Positions 6,385 to 12,869 of a stretch of 34,980 nucleotides of DNA are shown here, in pieces. Position 1 is the stretch's first letter, and every line of letters begins with the position of its first letter. A model generated the notes under the pieces. The model made no database searches, was not told the DNA's origin, and saw nothing but the letters and a program-made list of their open reading frames with translations. Location: NCBI GenBank assembly GCA_947498325.1, contig CANMKE010000044.1, positions 1 through 34,980 of the forward strand, written 5' to 3'. The position numbers and the translations under genes were made by a program. The stretch is from an uncultured Persicobacter sp. (GTDB lineage: Bacteria > Bacteroidota > Bacteroidia > Cytophagales > Cyclobacteriaceae).

Positions 6385-7545
6385 TTAGCCAATTCTGTTT
6401 AGGGTAACGAACCACCTGTCAGGTACTTCGCCTCTGAGTGCTTGTTCGTAATCGGTTCCACTGCAAGGAACACGCCAAAAAGGAGTTGTTGGGTGATCTT
6501 TTGCAATGATCTCCACCCACCATTTACCTGTTTGTCTGCTGCGGAAAAATTTAATGGGTTCATCGAGGCCACTGACCCGCACAAGGTATTGCATGAAGTC
6601 GTCGCTTTCGAACTTCCCTTCTACCCTGCGGTTATAGAATCCTTCAATAAAATACCAGATCATTGTGGCGATGGTAGAGGCTGTTTTGAGCTGGTCGTCA
6701 TCATCAAAAGGGTTGTATTCATAAAAGCCAATGGAGGAGGCGTTGCAGTTCATTCCTGCATACCAGCTAAGTTGGCAGGCTTCTTCCCCTGTAAGGCCAA
6801 AGGGCTGAGCGAGGGAGCTTCCCGGGGCGTCAGCAGACCTGATGGCCGCACAGTCGAAGCTGTAGGCTTCTGCGCTTCGGATATAGGGTTCCATTTCTTT
6901 GATATCGGCGCGTACTTGTCCAAGCCGAATGGTATCGAAATTCAGGTGGTGTAGTTTTGAAAGGTCGTCGGGATCGCACAGGTAAGACTGGAAACCGAGG
7001 TGGATATAATGCTGCAGGGTACTGGGGTCCTGAAGCAGTAAGTTTTTGAGAAATCGCCTGTTAAATGGCTGCTCCTCGTCGGTGAGCAAATCGAGGTAGG
7101 CATCTATGTTGAGCAAATTTACCGGCTGCTGGAGGTTCTTGTAGCCCTGGTATTGGCCGATGGTGAAATCATGTGAGCCACCGATAATAATTGGGATGAT
7201 CTGGTGCTGGATCAGCATGGTGCAGACTTCCCGAAGGCGGCCACGGGTTTCTTCAGCATCAATACCATTACGGATGTTACCGAGGTCAGCGATACGATAT
7301 GGCGGGGTGCCACAGTGCAGCTGATAGAGTTTCTTGCGGATTTCCATGGCGGCCTGCTTAACGCCGTCATTTTCGTCGTTGCCGCCATTATCCTTGAGGC
7401 CAATAATGGCCATATCCACATTCTCAAGGCTTGGCAGGTGTGTCCTGAAAATTTGCGACTGGCTGATGGTGCCATTTTTTGGCCAGGAGATTTCTTTAAA
7501 AAACAACTCACTGATGGGCGAGAGGAAAAGCTCAAAATTCAACAT
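6385..7545 (-). CDS. Arginase/formiminoglutamase-fold protein with degenerate metal site
   Basis: A 386-residue protein of the ureohydrolase (arginase, agmatinase, formimidoylglutamase) superfamily. The fold-defining blocks are visible but the binuclear Mn ligands are not all kept. GGSHD (122-126) is intact. The usual DAHxD is DAYLD (148-152), with Tyr for His. The usual SxDxDxxDP is SFDCAAIRSADAP (229-241), lacking the second Asp. Similar degenerate homologues are, to my knowledge, common in Bacteroidota and often annotated formimidoylglutamase. Hydrolase activity is therefore doubtful. The C-terminal 100 residues are family-specific. The ATG at 7545 is preferred over an upstream TTG at 7566. 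It is monocistronic, divided from nqrF by a terminator. Confidence 0.8.
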   Translation of the reverse strand: MLNFELFLSPISELFFKEISWPKNGTISQSQIFRTHLPSLENVDMAIIGLKDNGGNDENDGVKQAAMEIRKKLYQLHCGTPPYRIADLGNIRNGIDAEETRGRLREVCTMLIQHQIIPIIIGGSHDFTIGQYQGYKNLQQPVNLLNIDAYLDLLTDEEQPFNRRFLKNLLLQDPSTLQHYIHLGFQSYLCDPDDLSKLHHLNFDTIRLGQVRADIKEMEPYIRSAEAYSFDCAAIRSADAPGSSLAQPFGLTGEEACQLSWYAGMNCNASSIGFYEYNPFDDDDQLKTASTIATMIWYFIEGFYNRRVEGKFESDDFMQYLVRVSGLDEPIKFFRSRQTGKWWVEIIAKDHPTTPFWRVPCSGTDYEQALRGEVPDRWFVTLNRIG

Positions 7546-7643
7546 GACGAACGGGGTATAGTGCAAGGGGGAAGGTACAAATAATGCTTTTTAGATGCAT
7601 TAGCTGAAGCGGAAAATTTTGGAGCGCAGCTGGGCTGAGCCCA

Positions 7644-7682
7644 TAAAAAAAGGGCCATTGCTGAAATCAGCAATAGCCCTTA
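7644..7682 (-). terminator. Terminator of nqrF
   Basis: AAGGGC (7650-7655) plus ATTGCTGA (57-64) pair with TCAGCAAT (67-74) plus GCCCTT (76-81), with one mismatch and a 2-nt loop. A run of seven As on + gives the T-tract for leftward transcription. Confidence 0.9.
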
Positions 7683-7703
7683 ATATGATCTTAAAGCGAA
7701 GTA

Positions 7704-8999
7704 TTATCCTCCGAAGTCGTCAAAGCGGATGTTCTCTTCAGGTACACCCATGTCATCCAACATCTTCAATACCGCTGCGTTCATCATTGGAGGTCCACAT
7801 AGGTAATATTCGATATCTTCTGGCTCGTCGTGCTTGCTGAGGTAGTTGTCCAACAATGCCTGGTGAATGAAGCCTGTAAAGCCGTCACCTTCATCTTCCA
7901 TATCTTTCTTCACTTTCCAGTTATCTTCTGGTAATGGCTCAGAAAGGGCGATGTTCATTTTGAAATTTGGAAACTCCTGCTCAATTTTTTCAAAGTGATC
8001 CAGGTAGAATAATTCCTTTTTAGAACGTCCACCATACCAGTAAGAAACTTTACGGTTGGTTTTTTCCGTGTGGAAAAGGTGGAAGATCTGTGCACGCAAT
8101 GGCGCCATACCTGCACCACCACCGATGTAAACCATCTCGCGGTCCGTGTAATTAATGGCAAACTCACCGTAAGGTCCTGATACCATCACTTTGTCTCCTG
8201 GCTTACGCGAGAACACATAAGAAGAACAGATTCCCGGATTAACTTTCATCCAGGTGTTGTTTGCGCGATCCCATGGAGGAGTAGCGATACGGATGTTCAG
8301 CATCACGATATCTCCCTCGCCTGGGTGGTTGGCCATAGAATAAGCACGGTAAATTGGCTCATCATTCACCATTTTCAAGTCCCAAAGTCCGAAGTGATCC
8401 CAATCCGACTGGTAAACATCATTCGGGTGCCCAAGTTCTGGGTGAGGAGTGATGTCCATGTTCTTGAACTCAACGGTGATTTCTGGAACGTCAATCTGAA
8501 TGTACCCACCAGCTTCAAAATCCATGTGTTCTCCTTCAGGAAGGCGAACTTTGAATTCTTTAATAAAGGTTGAAACGTTATAGTTAGAGATAACCTCGCA
8601 TTCCCATTTCTTAATACCAAAGATTTCTTCAGGAATGTGAATCTCCATATCGTTTTTAACCTTCACCTGGCAAGCCAAACGAACGTTATCTGCTTTCTCA
8701 GCTCTTGAAAGGTGGCCTTCTTCTGTAGGAAGAACGTCTCCACCGCCTGCTGTTACCTGGCACTTACACATTGCGCAAGTTCCTCCTCCACCACATGCTG
8801 ATGGCAAGAAAATCTTTTCAGAACTCATGGTTGAAAGAAGTGTTGACCCCGCAGCGGTAGTCAATTCTTTTTCACCATTGATCATGATTTTCACCGGACC
8901 CGATTGTACCAGTTGAGATTGTGCAAAAAGAAGCACAAATACCAATACAAGGATCAGCACAGTAAAGGCGATAACACCAGCTAAAATAATACCTGTCAT
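7704..8999 (-). CDS. nqrF: Na+-translocating NADH:quinone reductase subunit F
   Basis: The 431-residue NADH-input subunit of the sodium pump Na+-NQR, anchored in the inner membrane by one N-terminal helix (about residues 4-27). The [2Fe-2S] ferredoxin domain has Cys69, Cys75, Cys78 and Cys110 ([10 protein letters not shown] ... RLAC). The FAD site is RAYSMAN (218-224). The NADH site is [10 protein letters not shown] (293-302) with CGPPMM (401-406), and the family C-terminus RFDDFGG is present. All cofactor residues are intact, so the protein looks functional. nqrA-E are not adjacent: accD is upstream beyond a terminator, so this gene is a separate unit, unlike the usual nqrABCDEF operon. Confidence 0.96.
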   Translation of the reverse strand: MTGIILAGVIAFTVLILVLVFVLLFAQSQLVQSGPVKIMINGEKELTTAAGSTLLSTMSSEKIFLPSACGGGGTCAMCKCQVTAGGGDVLPTEEGHLSRAEKADNVRLACQVKVKNDMEIHIPEEIFGIKKWECEVISNYNVSTFIKEFKVRLPEGEHMDFEAGGYIQIDVPEITVEFKNMDITPHPELGHPNDVYQSDWDHFGLWDLKMVNDEPIYRAYSMANHPGEGDIVMLNIRIATPPWDRANNTWMKVNPGICSSYVFSRKPGDKVMVSGPYGEFAINYTDREMVYIGGGAGMAPLRAQIFHLFHTEKTNRKVSYWYGGRSKKELFYLDHFEKIEQEFPNFKMNIALSEPLPEDNWKVKKDMEDEGDGFTGFIHQALLDNYLSKHDEPEDIEYYLCGPPMMNAAVLKMLDDMGVPEENIRFDDFGG

Positions 9000-9028
9000 C
9001 GTACTTAAATGATTTGATAAATGATAAT

Positions 9029-9060
9029 TTGCCTGCCTTCAGGCAAGCCCCACAAATATA
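9029..9060 (-). promoter_or_regulatory. nqrF promoter -7 element with 5'-terminal hairpin
   Basis: TATATTTG (9060-9053 on -) matches the -7 consensus. Six bases later TTGCCTG/CAGGCAA (9046-9029) forms a strong 7-bp hairpin with a 4-nt loop, placed where the transcript should begin. This could stabilise the mRNA 5' end. The -33 hexamer region is poor. Confidence 0.55.
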
Positions 9061-9076
9061 ATATTGTCTTTAAAAA

Positions 9077-9105
9077 GGGAACATTAATTTGAATGTTAAT
9101 TTCCC
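9077..9105. promoter_or_regulatory. Possible operator upstream of nqrF
   Basis: Interrupted inverted repeat: GGGAA-CATT (9077-9085) faces AATG-TT-AATTTCCC (9092-9105). It lies across the expected -33 position of the nqrF promoter. Symmetry is partial and no regulator is known. Confidence 0.25.
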
Positions 9106-9114
9106 TGAAAAACG

Positions 9115-9159
9115 AAAAAAGATGAAGATTTTCAACAATTGTCAAAATCTTCATCTTTT
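9115..9159 (-). terminator. Terminator of accD
   Basis: Perfect 15-bp stem AAAGATGAAGATTTT (9118-9132) / AAAATCTTCATCTTT (9144-9158) with an 11-nt loop; A-run 9115-9120 on + is the T-tract for accD on -. Confidence 0.9.
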
Positions 9160-9190
9160 ATATAGGTAATAATTGTTAGTGTTTTAACAA

Positions 9191-10030
9191 TTACTTAATC
9201 ATTTTCAGTAATGATGAAAGTCGCTGTTTTACGTGGCGGCGATCAACGATAAAATCAAGGAATCCGTGTTCGAGTACAAATTCAGCACTCTGGAAACCTT
9301 CCGGCAGATCGCGGCCAATGGTTTCGCGGATAACACGTGGGCCAGCAAATCCGATCAATGCGCCTGGTTCAGAAATGTTGAAGTCGCCGAGCATAGCATA
9401 AGAGGCCGTTACCCCACCCGTTGTTGGGTCCGTCAGGTAACTTACATAAGGTACTTTCGCCTCAGCAAGTAAGTGCAGTTTTGCCGATGTTTTGGCCATC
9501 TGCATTAATGAGTAACCAGCTTCCATCATTCGTGCACCACCAGATTTGGAGATCATGATGAAAGGGATTTTATGCTTGAGGGCGTAGTCGATCGCTCGGC
9601 TGATTTTTTCACCAACAACAGATCCCATAGACCCACCAATAAAGCTGAAATCCATGCAGGCGATCACGACCTCTAATTGGTTCATTTTACCTACTCCCGT
9701 ACGGCAAGCATCAACAAGGTTGGTTTTCTCCTGCACGCTTTTGATGCGCTTAGGGTAAGGCTTACTGTCCACGAAATTTAGCGGGTCGCCAGAGCTCAGG
9801 TTTTTGTCCAGCTCTTTAAACTCATTATTATCGAATAAGATCTCAAAATACTCTTTTGAACCAATACGCACATGGTAGCCGTCTTCAGGGCAAACATAGG
9901 CGTTTGCTTTGAGCTCTCTCATGTGGATAATAGATCCCGAAGGGGTTTTATACCATAGACCTTCTGGAGCATCCATTTTATCTTTGGTCGAGGTTTTGAT
10001 CCCTTTATCCGTTCTTTGAAACCAAGACAT
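9191..10030 (-). CDS. accD: Acetyl-CoA carboxylase carboxyltransferase subunit beta
   Basis: The 279-residue beta subunit of the carboxyltransferase that makes malonyl-CoA for fatty-acid synthesis. The crotonase-type core is clear: [68 protein letters not shown] and [10 protein letters not shown]. The N-terminal Cys4 zinc ribbon of the E. coli enzyme is present only as a remnant. The segment [16 protein letters not shown], followed by [13 protein letters not shown], keeps one Cys (47) where four are expected, so it cannot bind zinc the usual way. The ATG at 10030 gives the family start [11 protein letters not shown]. accA is not nearby. It has its own terminator. Confidence 0.96.
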   Translation of the reverse strand: MSWFQRTDKGIKTSTKDKMDAPEGLWYKTPSGSIIHMRELKANAYVCPEDGYHVRIGSKEYFEILFDNNEFKELDKNLSSGDPLNFVDSKPYPKRIKSVQEKTNLVDACRTGVGKMNQLEVVIACMDFSFIGGSMGSVVGEKISRAIDYALKHKIPFIMISKSGGARMMEAGYSLMQMAKTSAKLHLLAEAKVPYVSYLTDPTTGGVTASYAMLGDFNISEPGALIGFAGPRVIRETIGRDLPEGFQSAEFVLEHGFLDFIVDRRHVKQRLSSLLKMIK

Positions 10031-10228
10031 AATTTATGTGGGTTTTATTTTCTTATAGTAAGATACAAATTGGCAAATAATCAAGGGCTTAACAATCGCA
10101 AAAAATGGAAACTAAGCCCTTAAATGAATACAAATATATTTACTTATTTTGTTTAAACAATAGTTTTTATCATTCCCACTGAGCGGGATTGCACAGCGAG
10201 CCTGTTTAATGGGTTGATAATTAAAATC
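10031..10228. other. Intergenic region accD / sensor gene
   Basis: Contains one 9-bp inverted repeat AAGGGCTTA (10083-10091) / TAAGCCCTT (10113-10121) with a 21-nt loop. Neither side has a T-run, so I do not call it a terminator. No gene is visible. Confidence 0.4.
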
Positions 10229-12310
10229 TTATCCTTGCTGATGAGCGGACTGATTCTTTTGAACCGATTTCATTTCCGTTCGCAGTAATTCCACCATGGC
10301 GGCAGCTTTCTCCGCTTGCGCTTTGTATTCGCTGACTTTTTGGCCGAGGTCCTCTTCGCGGCGGGCGGCATCTTCCTGCGTAGCCTGAAGTTCCTCCATA
10401 TTTTGTCTCATCTCCTCTTCCTGTGCCCGGAGTTGCTCTCCTTGCATTTGCGCCTCTTCGAGTAAATATTGTGTTTTTTGATTGATGCGAAGGGTATTGA
10501 TTACTGAGGCGAAGTTTTCACATAGCCTTTCAATAAACTCAATTTTGTAGGCTTCGAATTTTGTGAAAGAAGCGATTTCAAGTACCCCATAGATATTGTC
10601 ATTGACTTTCAGCGGTACCACCAAAAGGTTTGTAGGCGTGGCGGCGCCGAGGCCTGAGGTAATCTCAAGGTAGTTTTGTGGCAAATCCGTCATATAGATC
10701 GTTTCCTGTTCCTGAAAACATCTGCCAGCAACGCCTTCACCAATCATGATTTCCTTTTCCAGAAATTTCTTACGGTCGTAAGCCAGGCAGGCTTTAAGTT
10801 CCAGAACAGGGTGGTCGCGATTTTCCTCCTCCAGCAAAAACAGTCCCGCCTGATTGGCTTCAGTATATTTCACCAGTTCGGCCACAACCTCTTGCGACAT
10901 TTCCTCAATGCCTTTGGAGGTGTCGCGGGTAATTTCACTAAACCTGGCAACCCCAGTGTTTGCCCAGCTGCGTTGTTTTTCTTCTTTTTTTCTTTCCTGT
11001 TCCTGAATATGTGCCGATTGCAGGCTGTCTTTCATCCCCATCAGCGCATTGCCCATGGAGTCCTTATTACTTTTGGGGTTAATTGTTACCTCGAGGTTGT
11101 TATTACCGATTTCTTTGGCAAAAGAGGAAACTTCCTTCAGTCGGTCAATAAGTTGATTAAGCGACTCTCCCATCATTTGTGCCTCATCTCTTGATTTGAT
11201 GTTCAGCTTTTCAATGCTGTCCACTTCTCCGTCGGCCAATTGCTGTAAAGCGTGGGTTGTTTGCTTGATTGGGGAAGTAACAAAATGTGCTAAAATGAAC
11301 ATAAAGACGATCAAAAAGACCAACCCAAACATCATCATGATGGAGGCGTCTTTGGTCAGGGCTTCTGCACGGCTTACAAAAATAGACAGGGGAATCTTCA
11401 GTGCAAGGCTCCAAGATTTGTGGGTCCCTGCAGGGGTAATGGGCACAAAAGTAATGAAATATGGTGTGGCACCATCTTCTATGGAGTAGTTGAAAGACTC
11501 TCCGGTAGATATTTTGTCGATTAGCTGAATGTCGGCAGGGAGATTGTCGGCAATTTCAGACAAGGATAAACCAATTTTTGATTCGTCAGGGTGGCCTACA
11601 ATAGTACCTTCATTGGAAAGTAAATACGCCTCAGCGCCAGGGTATGGCTGAATATTTTTAACGAGTTTGGCAAAGTTGCCCAAGTCGAGGTCAGAGGCTA
11701 CAATTCCAGCGAATTTTCCGGAAGGCAGTACTAATGGTGCCGCCTGAGAACTCATCAGTAAACCTTTCAGCTGATCGTTCAGCAGGTCCTGATACGGTTC
11801 CGCTAAAACTTCTTCGGGGTGTTGCTTGGTCTGATAATAATAGCTGGTTGGGTTGGCGATGTTGCCGGTGTCGAGGGTGGCTTTAAGGCTCGATAGTGTG
11901 CCATTTTGTGACTGTACCAGGCTGATGTATCGTCCGTGGGTTTTTGGCCAGCTTGGCCGGATTGCCTCCAGTTCGAGAATATAATAAGCGGCCAGGAGGT
12001 TTTTATTTCTTTTATAGAATGAATTCAGCAGCAGGTCGAGTTGTTGTTCGTTCTTCAGGTCGCCATCTTCAGTAATCAGGTCATTCATACTGTTGGCTAA
12101 AGCACGCATCATTCCCTGATTTGTGTTCAGGTTGGCTTCAATCTCGTTGGCGTATTTCTGAGCGGTCGTTTGTGCGACTATCTTAGCGTCGGAAATGGAT
12201 TTTTTGGTAAGGTCGGAGGTGATGTATTGCCATGCAAACATGGAGGCAGCCCCTAAAATAAGTACGGTAAAGAGGACCAGCTTCGCCCTCAGTTTAAGGT
12301 TGATTTTCAT
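10229..12310 (-). CDS. Membrane sensor: Cache, HAMP, GAF and coiled-coil protein
   Basis: A 693-residue transmembrane sensory protein. Order from the N-terminus: TM1 (about 10-30); a large extracytoplasmic region (about 32-322) resembling a double Cache domain (ATLDTGNIANPTSYYY, AYLLSNEGTIVGHPDES); TM2 (323-344); a HAMP linker with SPIKQTTHALQQLADGEVD; a GAF domain (about 470-610; AGLFLLEEE, GVAGRCFQEQETIYMTDLP, LLVVPLKVNDNIYGVLEIAS); then a charged coiled coil (about 615-680). There is no histidine kinase, GGDEF or methyl-accepting signature, so output must be through partner contact. The ATG at 12310 is chosen over an upstream TTG at 12349. Ligand unknown; small-molecule chemosensing is inferred from the Cache domain. 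Confidence 0.85.
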   Translation of the reverse strand: MKINLKLRAKLVLFTVLILGAASMFAWQYITSDLTKKSISDAKIVAQTTAQKYANEIEANLNTNQGMMRALANSMNDLITEDGDLKNEQQLDLLLNSFYKRNKNLLAAYYILELEAIRPSWPKTHGRYISLVQSQNGTLSSLKATLDTGNIANPTSYYYQTKQHPEEVLAEPYQDLLNDQLKGLLMSSQAAPLVLPSGKFAGIVASDLDLGNFAKLVKNIQPYPGAEAYLLSNEGTIVGHPDESKIGLSLSEIADNLPADIQLIDKISTGESFNYSIEDGATPYFITFVPITPAGTHKSWSLALKIPLSIFVSRAEALTKDASIMMMFGLVFLIVFMFILAHFVTSPIKQTTHALQQLADGEVDSIEKLNIKSRDEAQMMGESLNQLIDRLKEVSSFAKEIGNNNLEVTINPKSNKDSMGNALMGMKDSLQSAHIQEQERKKEEKQRSWANTGVARFSEITRDTSKGIEEMSQEVVAELVKYTEANQAGLFLLEEENRDHPVLELKACLAYDRKKFLEKEIMIGEGVAGRCFQEQETIYMTDLPQNYLEITSGLGAATPTNLLVVPLKVNDNIYGVLEIASFTKFEAYKIEFIERLCENFASVINTLRINQKTQYLLEEAQMQGEQLRAQEEEMRQNMEELQATQEDAARREEDLGQKVSEYKAQAEKAAAMVELLRTEMKSVQKNQSAHQQG

Positions 12311-12490
12311 ATAAGGTAAGGTAGGATTAAATGCTGAGGGTATCGTCAATATTTTATTTTGGAGCGCGTCGCCAAATATTCATTGGGCTTGTCCATAATA
12401 AACAAATTATAATTAATATAATTTTTATTGAAATAAGAAGGAAGCGAACGGAAAAAAGCGTAATTCTGGGCAATTATTAAAAATTTGGGT

Positions 12491-12524
12491 ATAAAAAAAG
12501 GCTCATCCTGCGGAAAAGCCTTCT
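12491..12524 (-). terminator. Terminator of DUF4834 gene
   Basis: AAGGCT (12498-12503) pairs with AGCCTT (12517-12522); the A-run 12493-12499 on + gives the T-tract for leftward transcription. It starts about 6 bp after the stop codon. Confidence 0.75.
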
Positions 12525-12529
12525 TTGGT

Positions 12530-12808
12530 TTAATCAACCTCTTGGTAATCGATATAGTCGCCACCTTTAAAGTTGTTAGGATCTATATCTTTCTTTTTTT
12601 TATCTGGGACATAATCGACATGAACACCGGAAGGTTTTCGTCGCTTACCATGCGGATTCTGCTGCGCATATTGCTGTTGAGCACCATGCGGCTGAAAGCC
12701 TTGTTTTTTAAGTAATTTGTAGAAAGCAAACATCAAAAGTTTGCGCCCCCAGTTTCTTTTATATCCTATATAAAACAGGATGAAAAGGAATATTAAAAAC
12801 TTACCCAT
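12530..12808 (-). CDS. DUF4834 family small membrane protein
   Basis: A 92-residue protein with one N-terminal transmembrane helix (about residues 3-16, FLIFLFILFYIGY), a basic linker rich in Gln, Pro and His, and a conserved acidic/aromatic tail (VHVDYVPDKKKK, then FKGGDYIDYQEVD). This tail marks DUF4834, a Bacteroidota family of unknown function. The start lies only about 16 bp behind the hairpin terminator of carB, leaving little room for its own promoter, so it probably depends on read-through or on a promoter inside carB. Topology is likely N-terminus in the inner membrane with a cytoplasmic tail. Confidence 0.8.
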   Translation of the reverse strand: MGKFLIFLFILFYIGYKRNWGRKLLMFAFYKLLKKQGFQPHGAQQQYAQQNPHGKRRKPSGVHVDYVPDKKKKDIDPNNFKGGDYIDYQEVD

Positions 12809-12823
12809 TGAAAAGAAAGATTT

Positions 12824-12851
12824 AAAAAGCCTGGGCCGAAGCCCAGGCTTT
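12824..12851 (-). terminator. UUCG-capped terminator of carB
   Basis: 11-bp perfect stem AAAGCCTGGGC / GCCCAGGCTTT (12826-12836, 12841-12851) with a UUCG tetraloop on the transcript and a short T5 tail. It sits between the carB stop (12870) and the DUF4834 start (12808). Confidence 0.88.
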
Positions 12852-12869
12852 ATGTTCTATACTTGTTAA

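Noticed and set aside
10083-10121. Inverted repeat AAGGGCTTA/TAAGCCCTT as terminator of the sensor gene
   Set aside because: The loop is 21 nt and neither flank has a T-run; kept only as an unexplained inverted repeat.
12346-12564. Open frame of 72 codons on - upstream of the sensor gene
   Set aside because: It runs across the DUF4834 terminator and overlaps the end of DUF4834 out of frame; no recognisable family and no good start context.
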